Source of the DNA: Otis tarda
Taxonomy: Eukaryota; Chordata; Aves; Otidiformes; Otididae
Reading direction: 5' to 3'
Assembly (NCBI GenBank): GCA_026413225.1
Contig: CM048591.1
Coordinates: forward strand, 76,744,009 to 76,808,008
DNA length: 64,000 nucleotides
Part shown: one piece after another, positions 1 through 10,413 of the stretch
How positions within the stretch are numbered: the stretch's first letter is position 1
Layout: each line of letters opens with the position of its first letter
Position numbers and translations under genes: made by a program
Notes under the pieces: generated by a model
What the model was told of the DNA's origin: nothing
Database searches by the model: none
What the model saw: the letters and a program-made list of their open reading frames with translations, nothing else

Positions 1-1034
1 CGATAAACAGAAGGATGCTGGGAGGGCAATTCCCAGTACCTGAGCTAGGCTTAAGGCAGATTTAATTAATGTTCCTAGAAATGTCTGTCAGGCAGCAAAA
101 TTACCTTCTCTTATAAAATTCTTTCCTGCATTCAGAAGGAAACAGTACTGCAACGCCAGTCCTCTGCACACAGATAACAGAGAAACGAAAGACTGCCAGT
201 ACCAAATTTTCTGAAACCGAACAGATGCGAAACTTCAGAGAACTGAAAGGACTTGCTAGACAGATCTATCAGGGGCCAAGGAGAGGATGAAACAACAAGA
301 TTTCATCACTGTGGTATGACAAATGTTTTTTGTCTGAGGATCTCTTGTTCTCATCTGCGGACTCGCTCTTAAAGCACGCGCAGATGGTTCACTTGGATGC
401 AGACAACAGACTACTGCGAGCAGAACGTCTGTCCCTGCTGTGATACAGCCTTGCAAATATTTTCACTGAAACAGTCAAAATGAAAGCCACGGTTATTTAA
501 AGCATAGTTCAGTGTCAAAAGGAGGCACGTAAATGTCAAGGTATCACAGATTAAAGGATTTTCTGCTTTGCTTAACTACTTCTGCGCTTGCTTACAGTGG
601 TGAAAAACCAGTACAGCCAGATTTAATGACGGGGAAGGATGAGTATTTAGGGGCAGGTCAGAGGGAATCCATCCAGGACATCTGCAGGAAGAGCTGGAGC
701 GTGCAGTGATGCTCTGCAGGGACTGCTGGTACCATGGCCAAGAGGAGGGAACAACGCAGAGCATCACTCCATTGCTAAAATTGCTTAAGATCCGGATTTG
801 CAGAGCATAATCTGGGTGAGGAGTCCGTAGTGTATCCATGAAACAACCTGAAGGATAATAATTAAGAAAAAGTAATTGTTATAAGGTGCTATTTGTGAAT
901 TCCTGTTATTTCTTTTTGAATGTTGGGTGGATAACGACGTTTATCAGCCCTGACAGAGCCACATATCGGTACCAGCACAATTGCTCACCACCTGAACAGG
1001 GAGCAGATGCAATGCAGCACGGCCAGCTCCACTT
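1..1034. other. Intergenic sequence, no gene seen
   Basis: Mixed-composition single-copy-looking DNA. Open frames on both strands are under 90 codons and show no familiar domain. No splice-supported exon, RNA gene or clear repeat was recognised before the octamer tail that starts at 1035. Confidence 0.5.
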
Positions 1035-1138
1035 CACAGAATCACAGAATCACAGAATCACAGAATCACAGAATCACAGAATCACAGAATCACAGAAGCA
1101 CAGAAGCACAGAATCACAGAAGTACAGAAGCACAGATT
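1035..1138. repeat. Expanded 8-bp tandem repeat derived from a CR1 tail
   Basis: Thirteen consecutive 8-bp units. The first seven read CACAGAAT exactly; later units vary to CACAGAAG, TACAGAAG and CACAGATT. The unit is the reverse complement of the ATTCTGTG/ATTCTATG octamer that ends avian CR1 elements, and a minus-strand CR1 body follows directly. The array is therefore an expanded CR1 3' tail, longer than the two to four units usual for these elements. Because 24 bp encode eight residues, it also creates a spurious repetitive open frame on the + strand. Confidence 0.9.
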
Positions 1139-1395
1139 CTTTGAGGTTGGCAGAGACCTCCAAGATCATCAAGTCCAACCACCAACCCAACACCACCATG
1201 CCCACTAAACCCTGTCCTGCAGTGCCACCTCTGCACACTCTTTGAGCACCTCCAGGGATGGGGACTCCAGGGATGGTGACTCCACCGCCGCCCTGGGCAG
1301 CCTGGTCCAGCGCCCGACCACTCTGTCAGTGAAGAAGTGTTTCCTGATCCCCAGCCTAAACCTCCCCTGCTGCACCTTGAGGCAGAGTCCTGACA
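1035..1395 (-). mobile_element. CR1 LINE, 5'-truncated 3' end (minus strand)
   Basis: Read on the minus strand this is the terminal part of a chicken-repeat-1 retrotransposon. It has the frame end around the block corresponding to a dimly preserved 'lead to the tail' segment, then sequence matching the CR1 3' UTR (rule of CR1: a Leu-Glu-rich C-terminal end of the reverse-transcriptase ORF, then an octamer tail). Plus-strand landmarks include a segment near 1145-1195 that corresponds to the reverse complement of the 'gttggacttgatgatctt' CR1 end, and one near 1320-1380 that matches the end of the coding part. The 5' boundary is approximate. The copy is non-autonomous. Confidence 0.85.
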
Positions 1396-3794
1396 GTGCT
1401 CGCAAAACCCACCTTGGCCTGGTGGTTCAGCGCTTCCAATTTTTCCTCACTGCATGTTGTGGAAAATGACTGTCCTTGTAGTTGCACTTTGCAGGTGAAG
1501 AATAAAACCACTGCTGAAGAGCTGACCTAAAGGACGCGTCACGGACACGGCGTCGTGGCTGTGCGGCAGGGCCTCACCGCTCCGTAAGGGGCCTGGCAGC
1601 GACACCGCAGCCTCGTCGCCCTGTTCAGGAAACCTGGGGTGGAAGGACCCTCTGCAGCCCTGTCGAAACAGCAGCACAGCCGCCCAAATAACTCGTCTGT
1701 GCTTGTGAAGAGGTCTGCTGTGGAGCAGGGGCACGGGTCACCCAGTCTGCAGCTCTCGACCTCCAGCACCATCATTCCTCTCTGGCTTTTAACAGAAATT
1801 GTCAAACAAATGCTCACAAACCACGCGCAGCAGGCAGGAAGAGTGATTTTGCACGAGGCCCTCAGAGAAGGCGCACAGCTGTACAACGTCTCCTTCAGCC
1901 CCGTGCTGCAGAGAACTCTTAAAAATGCAAACTTTGAGCCAAACTGTGGCATATTTTCACATATTTTCACAAAGGGCAAAGCCTAGATGAATCAAGACCT
2001 TAGGAGAAAAGTCAGTTTTGATCCAGACCCGCCTGGCTGAGCCAGCAGCCCCAGCTCCCGAGAAGGACGAGCTGCGATTTGCAGCTCTGGATTTACGCGG
2101 AAGCCCAGGGATGCTGAACGGCCGGTGTCCGCGCAGCTCAGACTGGGGCTGCGAACACCTCTGAGGGAGGCTCAGCTGCACGCCCGAAGTGCGACGTGCC
2201 CTTTACGCCCCGGCATCGCTCCTCCGCGGAAACCACCAGCACACGTGGGACAGGAGTTTGGGAGAGGTGACCACGGCTTGCTTTTTGCCCGTTGAGACTC
2301 CTCCACTTCAGCCGTCACTCGCCTGCTCCCCCATGCCGTGCTTGGACAAAGGGGTCACTGCGGAGAACAGCCGGGTGGGCCACACGCCCCCGGAGCTGCG
2401 GCTCTTCTGGGGAGGGGAGAGAGGCAGCCGCGCTCCAAATATACTTCATTAATCCCTTAGGAGACTGCTTGGATTACGAACGATGACTAATACAGCTTGG
2501 ATAATTTATAGTCTTAGGAACAGTGCTTTATGAATGAGAATTAAAATTAGATGCTTTGATATTTCTTCTGAACGATGACACACTTTCTTTTTTCCCCATT
2601 AATCTCGCATTTGGTTGTTTGTTTTGTGGCTTTAGGGAGCCTGGCAGCTCTGCTGCAGTGTCAGTGTTTGGAGGTACCAGAGGTAACTTTCACATCAGGC
2701 AGCTCCACTTCCAAATTTTTTTTCCCCCTCCTCAAATGAAGGTGCAGAATCCACTGGTAGCTGCATAACTTACTCTGAGAGATCAATTCAACTCATTAAA
2801 GAATAAAACTTGTACAGATTTCTATTCAAGGGAAGAAATAACAAATAATTGCCAACTTTGCCTATATTTAAAGTGCACACTGGTGTAAGATTTATTTCAT
2901 TAATTTCCCAGTAAAACCCGGTGGCGGTGTTACCTGTCTCCAGCGAGCTCCCCGTTATTTCCACCTCCGATGGCAGCGGTGGTTAGGAGGGCCGTATCAT
3001 CCCCAAACATTTTATGGAGGACAGCAGAGGTTGTTCCCCTCCCCTGCATACACCACCTCAGACCATCCACATCCATAAACCCTCCGCGTCCTCTCCGCGG
3101 TCCTTACGGAGCATCCTGTCTGCAACCACACGTCCTCCCAGGCGGCCTTTTCCCAGGCTGAACATCTAAACGCTCCTGGCCTCTCTTCCTGTGAAGGTGT
3201 CCCGGTCAACGACCTAACACAAATCCCGTTAATTCCCATTAAAACACAGTGTCTACAGCATTGACTATGGGAACTCCTTGGGAAAAAAAACTCCATACAA
3301 ATCATCTAACATGGTGACGGGAAAAGAAACAAAGCAATGTCTTCTTGATGTTTCATTCTGAAACGAACAGCAAAAACTTTCTCTGCAGACTGGCAGTGAC
3401 ACAATGCCCTGTCTCTTTTTATGGCTGGAAATCTGCTGATCCTTTTCGTTTTTACAGAGAGAACTCAGCAGAGGTGCGACCTACTCAGCAGGTCCAGATC
3501 GGATAAATCTACCAATGCAGATGCTTATCAATAACGTGCCCAAATTTAGCAACACGGCTGAGATCAAAAAAAGAGCAGGAACACTTGTGAGAACAAGTTC
3601 TTCAAAAAATTTCCATCAGCTGCCAGTTGCAGACAAGCTGGGATGCCCGTGAAATGAAGCGTACTTTAGCCATTGGCAGGGCCGGCGTTCAAAACCACCG
3701 GGTCGTCTCTGCCGCAGCGCTGCTCACTCGCTCGCAACGCATGGACTGGGGCAAAACCGGTCCTGCCCTCACCCTTTTGATGTGCTGACTGAGG
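1396..3794. other. Intergenic sequence, no gene seen
   Basis: About 2.4 kb without recognisable exons. A 146-codon minus-strand frame (1539-1979) overlaps a 115-codon plus-strand frame in a GC-rich part. Neither shows a domain, signal peptide or conserved-looking motif, so both are treated as chance frames. No RNA gene or clear mobile element was recognised. Confidence 0.5.
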
Positions 3795-4017
3795 GGAAGA
3801 CTTGGGAATTTTTTTTTACACTGAGGGTGGTGGAGCGCTGGCCCAGGTTGCCCAGAGAGGTGGTGGATGCCCCATCCCTGGAAACATTCCAGGCCAGGTT
3901 GGCCGGGGCTCTGAGCAACCTGATCTGGTTGGAGATGTCCCTGCTCCTGGCAGCGGGGTTGGACTGGGTGGGCTTTAATGGCCCCTTCCCACCCAAACCA
4001 GTCTGTGATTCTATCAA
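3795..4017 (+). mobile_element. CR1 LINE 3' end (plus strand)
   Basis: A 5'-truncated CR1. It starts near a T-rich stretch and runs through the hallmark blocks 'ggtggtggagcgctgg', 'ggttgcccagagaggtgg', 'ccccatccctggaaac' and 'ggagatgtccctgctcctgg'. It ends in 'tgtgattctatc', a single degraded octamer. It belongs to the same subfamily as the copies at 7.7, 10.3, 16.5 and 37.0 kb. Open frames over it on either strand are repeat-derived. Confidence 0.93.
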
Positions 4018-5663
4018 TGTGGAGAAGATGTTGCTGGAGAAGCACAGGCTGGACAGGGTCGGACGGCCGGGACGGCCTGATCACAGGGCCTGACCGCGGG
4101 ATGCACAGTCGTGATTGTTGGGGGCAATCTGGAGGGAACTGCCCAAAACAACCTCTGCAGTCGTTATTCGCAGCCAGATGAGCAAGTGTTACCTTGACAC
4201 ATCAACTTCTCTGAAACAAGGAAGCTCAGAAAGACAGAGAAGAAAATAAAACCCAGGAGCAAGAACCATGCCTATGGGCAGGGATCCTCCATGGAGCCAG
4301 TCTCCGATGGGATCAGGGTACCCTCAGATGGACGGGTCCTGTCCCCACTGCTGTCAAAGGGGGAAATGGACTCAGGGCAAAACCCAAACCTTACACATTA
4401 GTTTGCCAGAAACCTTCACGCAGGCCTGCTCCTTTCAGAGAGCACGCTGCGGAAAGACAAGGCACAGATGTTTCTCTTTCACAGGGACGCGAGCCAGCGC
4501 CCGTGCCAGTGAGACGAGCCGAGCGGCACACGCAGGCATGAGGAGTGCAGGGAAGGACTGAGCCTGGGAAGCGGACGGGAGCGCGTGGCTGCGGCAGCTC
4601 ACCTCACCACGGGACATCCCAAACTGGCTGTTACCATGTGTCCTTGTCCCAAACAGCTCGTTAATTTAATCAGCAGAATGACACCCATATTTCACAGACA
4701 GGTGATAAAGATGTTTGTTCATGATCAGGGTTGGAGTTGAGCACGGAGCGGCGTGCCGGTCTGCAGAGACCCAAGAGGTGCTTGAGCTGCCAGGTCCACT
4801 CGCACCTCCACCCGCGCATGGCCCGTCCCGAGGAGGGGAGGACTCTTCCCACTGCATGACGCGGGCAGCTGCAAAAATTCCATCGTCTGGCTGCAGCAAA
4901 TCATGAAGCAGAGGTAGAAGCTGACCCAGGGGCCTCGCAGGAGTCTTCCCGCTCTCTCCAGCGGGGAAGGGCTATAAGAGAAGAAGGAAGAGGAACAACT
5001 CATATTTAAACCATTCAAGGAAGCAGGTAGAAATATTTCTTAGCTCACCTGTCTGGGAAATTCCTCAGCTCTGTTCTGTAACACAGAGAAGTAAGAAGTT
5101 AATGGAAGTTCTTGCCCAGCTTTCAAGCAAACCTAGGATTTCTATCTGAAAATTCCGCATTTTCCTGCTCCTCAGGCCCTCCCGACAACCCAGCCCTAGC
5201 TTACAGCAGCCGTCATCTCACATCTTACAGCCCCCTGCTACGTGGTGCCTTGCACCTCCCTCAGAAGCAGCTGCACGAGCTCATAATTGGAATTTAACAG
5301 ATTATTGTTCTATCCGACCTGGCGGTTCCTCTGCTCCCCCGCCGACGGTTTACACGCCTCAGACAGAACCCAGCCCACGCAGTTTGCCGTCAGCGTCCCG
5401 CGAGGCGGTTGGTTACGCGGCAGCGCCGGCCCGACCTCCACCACTCCATCCCGGTTCTCAGCAATCCCGCCGTGCTCCGGCTGATCGGGCACGTGCTGGC
5501 CGGGGCCGGGAGCCGTGCTTAATATAAACCCGCCTGTGTTTGGCTCTGGCACCAGCTGCTGCCATTTGTCATCGAGAAGGCAGGAAAGAAAACTTCCAAC
5601 AGACGTGTGTGCGGAGGAGATAAAATGGGGCAGTGGGCTTGGGCAAGGGGAAGTGCATGTGAA

Positions 5664-5699
5664 CATACATATATAAATATATGTGTGTGTGTGTGTGTC
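5664..5699. repeat. AT/TG dinucleotide microsatellite
   Basis: An alternating ATATA stretch runs into about nine TG dinucleotides (5682-5698). It is followed 17 bases later by a GGA-rich polypurine tract (5716-5742). Alternating purine-pyrimidine tracts like this are usually length-polymorphic. Confidence 0.85.
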
Positions 5700-6359
5700 T
5701 GCTGCTCTCTAAACCAAGGGAGGAAGGAGGAGGAGGAGGAGATGTCCTGCAGCTCCGTGTTGGGAGAAGAAGATCTGAAACGCAGCGGCGTAGTCACAGG
5801 AGTCCTGGCCCAGAGACGCCAGCCTTCATCCCCCCTCCCTGCCCTCCAGGCATTTTCCAGTTTATCACCCCGGGAGGACGCCGAGACACGGCTGTCACAC
5901 CGTGAGACACGTCTTCTGATAAGCACAGAAATGGCTCCTTCGTGCTCTTGTTAAACTTGGCTACAGCCCTTCTTCTTCTGCTATCAGCCCGCGTAGACAC
6001 GCTGAGGAAGACAACAGAAGAAGCTGGAAAGTAAATGTGAGGATTTTTATTTTAAGCATCATAACACTTTCAGGACATCAATCTGCATGCGCAGTCTACC
6101 CAGACATTTGTCTCAGCTTAAAAAACTGGTGCTATAGACAAGATATCGTGTCAGCCGTCTTACTAACACAGATATGATTTCAAAAAAACAGGTCATAAAG
6201 TTAATTAAAAAAATATTTTGAGCAGAATACTTATGCAAGAAACGTAGGAGCAGCTGGTGGTGTCTGTCCTTCCCAGGAAAAGTCACTGCCTGTGTCCACA
6301 TTGCTGGATAAAAAGAGCTTCCAAGTGTTTTGGGTCCATCTGCAGTCCTCGCCAGGCAC

Positions 6360-6412
6360 CAAGCTGGTGCTCCCGCGAGAGTTAGGAGACCGCTGTTCAA
6401 ACCCTGGTTTAA
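6360..6412 (+). mobile_element. Possible old tRNA-derived SINE fragment
   Basis: The sequence holds an A-box-like TGGTGCTCCC at about 6365-6374 and a B-box-like GTTCAAACC at 6395-6403. The spacing and the intervening GAGTTAGGAGACC resemble the tRNA-like head of old amniote SINEs. One B-box base differs from the consensus GGTTCRANNCC. No cloverleaf acceptor stem could be drawn, so a functional tRNA gene is not supported. The family is not identified and the call is tentative. Confidence 0.3.
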
Positions 6413-7667
6413 GCTCTTTGAGAACGGAAGACATGGCACTATCCAAGAGTTGCAGATCATTATTTCACAGCAGCAATGACAACGCGACCGTCAGCACAAC
6501 TGGGGTGATAAATAAACAAAGGACAGAGCAGATCGCAGGGCGGTTTCTGAGCGGTGGGCTCTTGCCAGGTCAATACTTGCACGCAGCTCAGCCCGTCGTC
6601 TTTAGCTTTGTTTTTCATCTGTGTATTTGCCCCAGTTTGGCAAGCACATTCTCTTTGCTGCCAGCGCCGCTGCTGCCTACAGACGTCCCATGACTGGGTC
6701 AGTCCTTGCGCTCCCGATGGCTCTTGCTGCGCAGGACGCCAAGAAAAATAAGCGAGGAAAGCCCAGAAGCAAGCACGAGGGCACAAGGACGCATTTCTTC
6801 AAGGAGCGCTGCTTCAGGCAGGAGCCAGCGATGCATCCCAGAGAGCCACAGCAATTACAGACTCTCTCCTGAGCGACCGGCACCCACCAGCAGACGTCCT
6901 GTGCTCACGCGTCCGCAACCTGGCGCCTCGCGCGTTCCGAGCGGCTGTGACACCGCAGCGCTCTTGGATTGCCCCGCGTGGCGTTTCCAGCTCACCGGCA
7001 CCTCACGGCTGTCAAGCCCAGCGTGAAGCGTGGCACCAAGAAGTTTGAAACGTGGGGATCTTGTTCCGTTCATGCTTCCATGACCACTCTCGCAGAAGTG
7101 GCACGGTATGCAAATAGCAACTCGCCAGAAACAAGGGAGAGGAGATGGCCCTTGTGCCAAACACTATGTTGGTTTTCGTTCTACTACGTGTCCTGCTAAA
7201 ACCCCGCTCATAAGGAAGCTCTCTCCGAGTAGCTCTCGTTAAATCTGTGCATGTAGACTAAATCTTCCCTCTTTCTCATTCTTTACGAATTCGTGGTGTT
7301 TTACGGCCATTGGGACAGGCTGTCCCCTGGCTCTGCTTCGGAGGGCACTCAACGTCCCACCCCACCCAGAGCTGTGTGATCTTTACCGGACAAAGCCATA
7401 TTTCGCAGGAGCAAGGCCTCCTAGGAAGAACCCTAGTTTGGGTACATCTAGAAAACGGTGCTACGCTGCGCAAAGACGATCGACTCTACTTGTGTCCCTT
7501 TGGATAAAGTTGCTGGATATTTTATTTCATTACTTGCTAGACAGAGAAATTTGCCAGTGCTTTGTAAGGCAGAGGTGGGGCCATCCCACTAGCTCCAGAG
7601 TTTGTCAGAATTGGCTATTAATAGCCCCATATTTGGTGAGGTTTAGACACCAGCTGTATGTTGACAT

Positions 7668-8002
7668 GGGGGGCCTACAAAAAGATGGGGAGAGGCTGTT
7701 CAGTAGGGCCTGTTGCAATAGGACAAGGAGTAATGGTTTTAAAATAGTGGGGGTTAGATTTAGATTGGATATTAGGAAAAAATTTTTTACGATGCGAGTT
7801 ATAGAACACTGGAACAGGTTGCCCAGAAAGGTGGTGGAGGCCCCATCCCTGGAAACCTTCAAGGCCAGGCTGGATGAGGCTCTGAGCAACCTGATCTGGT
7901 TGGAGATGTCCCTGCTCCTGGCAGGGGGGTTGGACTGGATGGGCTCTGAAGGTCACTTCCAACCCAAACCATCCTGTGATTCTATGATTCTATGATTCTA
8001 TA
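7668..8002 (+). mobile_element. CR1 LINE 3' end (plus strand)
   Basis: A 5'-truncated CR1 of about 335 bp. It starts at the 'gggcctacaaaaagatgggg' block, continues through 'gttagatttagattggatat' and 'ggaacaggttgcccag', and ends in three octamers of the ATTCTATG type. It is the best-preserved 3' end in the intergenic region. A 185-codon plus-strand frame (7438-7995) and a 95-codon minus-strand frame run through it and are repeat-derived. Confidence 0.95.
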
Positions 8003-10282
8003 TACTAACTAAAGAGCCAGTCTTTGAAATCGTGGTCATTGTTATCTGCTTACAAGTCTTTAGACTTTCAAATAATTTCATTTTTAAGCCATTTAAAAAA
8101 AAAAACACAACAAGAATAACTGGGTTGAGGAAAACAGTCAAGTCAGCCAATCTTTGGGACATCTTCAAAGGCAGCGGGGAGCTGTTGGGAGACACCTGCT
8201 CCTGGCAGAAGCCAAGAGGCAAAGGCTGTGAAGTTCGGAAGAGCCATCACATGCGTCACACAGGCCACCTTCCCTTGGCCCCGCAGGTGGCTGCCTCCTC
8301 CAGAACGCCCTTCAGAGCGCCTGTGAGCACGTCCCCTGGGTGGCAATGGAGCCTGTCTCTCTTCTGGGAGTTCACTGGACTGGACGTAGAGGTGACCTGT
8401 CCTCCACCTTCTGCAGATGCTCCAGAGCACCCAGGACAGGCAGTTGCGTTATCGGGCCAGACATCATTTTTGGACTCAAGGTGCGCATCAGTCCATGGTC
8501 CAAGCATGTAAGCAGGACCTGGCTGCTTGCACCACGGCTTTCTGGAGGACAAATTTCCTGACCAAACTGCTTTAAATCAAGCATAACACTGCACACGAAG
8601 TCAGGAATAAGGGCTTTCCTATTGAAAATTCAATGGAAGGACAACATTTAGACGCACATAGCTTCTGTCTGGCAGCGGGCAAACAATTTCTGAATGGGGG
8701 AGATGCACAAGAGCCATGAAGTAATGCATTCTCTTGAAATAAAGTGGCAAAATGCCACAAACTTTGCAGAATTCTCAGTAATGTTTCACAGAGTCTGCGT
8801 CTGTATTATAAGCAGGCTACCACCCTCAAAAATTTAAGCTGAGAAAGCCAGAAAGTGCTGGCACTTGTTGACCGCTCTTACTAAATTTGACTGGTCAGCG
8901 GTGAAGGATTTAACCGGGGGGACGTCTCTGTGCTGGGGCCGTTTGCTGTCCTGAGCAAGGACTGACTGAGTTGACGCACGCGCCAGAATTAAGCGATTTT
9001 GAAAGCGATATCGTTTAGCGGCTGGGTATTCACATCAGTAACCTCCAGAAGCGAGCCAGCTTTTGTGGAGTGCTAACAATTTTTTTGGCATGCTTGACAA
9101 TTCCGCTCCGTGGAAGTCAGCCCAACGCGGGGTTGTACTTTGGTGGCACTAAATCACACCGTCTGCCAGGCCGGGCTTTGGCAAGCGCTCGTGGCCAGTT
9201 GCAAAATGTCAAAACACAGACTATCCTCTCTGCCACATTTTCTGGATGTGTACACTTTCCATCTTAATGGCATTTTTATGGGAATTTTTTGATTTTGTAT
9301 TTTTTTGAGCACTCCAGATGAAAAGTGTCTGAGAGCGACAGGGGATAAACACATGACATAGGAATCTTATGGAAAAAAATGGACAGCGTGGCACAGCGTT
9401 ACTGTGGAGCTGAGCTACAGCTTCGGAGAAAACCCTAAGCCAAGAGCTGAATTTACGGGAGATGACGAAGAATAAACACGCTGCTCAGCTCCTGCAATGC
9501 TCAGTTCGAGGAGACTGAAGGACGCGAAAGTGCACGTGAGGGCAGCCAGCACCAACCCGCCATCCCCGTGCTGCATTCGCATTTTCAGGAAGAAAGAGCT
9601 GTCCTGCCAAATATTGCATTTCTTCCCTCTCCCAGGTGCAGAGGAACAGTGAAGAAAGTTGGTGTTTCTTTTCTAACCGCAGCAACTATCAGGAAAAGGA
9701 GGGGGTACACGAGGCATCCCTCCCGGTAGAGTAGTCCAAGGCAAGGGGGAGGATTTTCCGGACCACCTTGCGTTTAGCAGACGGGAAAGCACCAGCCCTG
9801 ATGGGGACGGAGCAGCGAGGCAGGAGCTGGCGCGTTCCAGCAGCCCTGCCGCACAAAGGCCTCCCTGGCTCCAGGATAACAGGTAATTAAACGAAGATGG
9901 TAAGAGGGGATCAAGCCCCCCGCGCTCCGCCTCGCATATGGGCCGTAGCTGGGGCGAGAGGGCAGCCGGTGCTCCCGCTGCGGCGTTGGCAAAGGGACAC
10001 ACTGGAGGTGGTGAGCCGTGGTTGGAGATAAGAGGAACATGTTATTATCACGAAATCAGCTCTATTGTGAGCAGTAGCCCAGAGAAACTAGGGCTTCCTT
10101 CCTAGTGTAAGGAAAAAAATAATTAAACAGCAGCAGGAGAGGCTGCCGCTGCCATAAAAGCTGTCCATATTATTCCTGAAGCATTATTTCTGAAATGTGT
10201 AGACCAGAAAAGGTGCGAAGCTGCGTGTGAAGTGGTAACACCTGATAGAGAACGCCCTGTCCTCCCTTGTTCTGGTTTGATT
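8003..10282. other. Intergenic sequence, no gene seen
   Basis: About 2.3 kb. Open frames reach 159 codons (8032-8511 +) and 109 codons (9673-10002 -), mostly in GC-rich stretches, with no recognisable domain. No RNA gene or mobile element was recognised. Confidence 0.5.
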
Positions 10283-10413
10283 TCAAGGCCAGGTTGGCCG
10301 GGGCTCTGAGCAACCTGGTCTGGTTGGGGATGTCCCTGCTCCTGGCAGGGGGGTGGCACTGGGTGGGCTTTAACGGTCCCTTCCCACCCAAACCGCCCTG
10401 GGATTCTATGATT
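10283..10413 (+). mobile_element. CR1 LINE, short 3' fragment (plus strand)
   Basis: About 130 bp of CR1 3' end. It starts at 'tttcaaggccaggttggcc', passes through 'ggggatgtccctgctcctgg', and ends at 'gggattctatgatt', one octamer. It is the shortest of the plus-strand copies and matches the 3.8-kb and 17.2-kb copies closely. Confidence 0.92.

Larger units (their letters stand above)
4018..7667. other. Intergenic sequence, no gene seen
   Basis: About 3.6 kb with scattered open frames of 60-135 codons and no recognisable protein. It includes a TG microsatellite near 5.7 kb, a GGA polypurine tract at 5716-5742 and a possible tRNA-derived SINE scrap near 6.4 kb, listed separately. A GC-richer patch lies near 6,880-7,020. 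No exon with matching splice signals and similarity to a known protein was found. Confidence 0.5.

Noticed and set aside
886-1245. Open frame with a repeating ESQNHRIT peptide
   Set aside because: The peptide repeat is only the translation of the 8-bp CR1-tail array; it is not a protein repeat.
6360-6412. Functional tRNA gene
   Set aside because: Only A- and B-box-like blocks are visible. The acceptor and anticodon stems cannot be formed, so it is listed only as a possible SINE scrap.
7438-7995. 185-codon open frame on the plus strand
   Set aside because: More than half of it lies over the CR1 3' end at 7668-8002, so it is repeat-derived.
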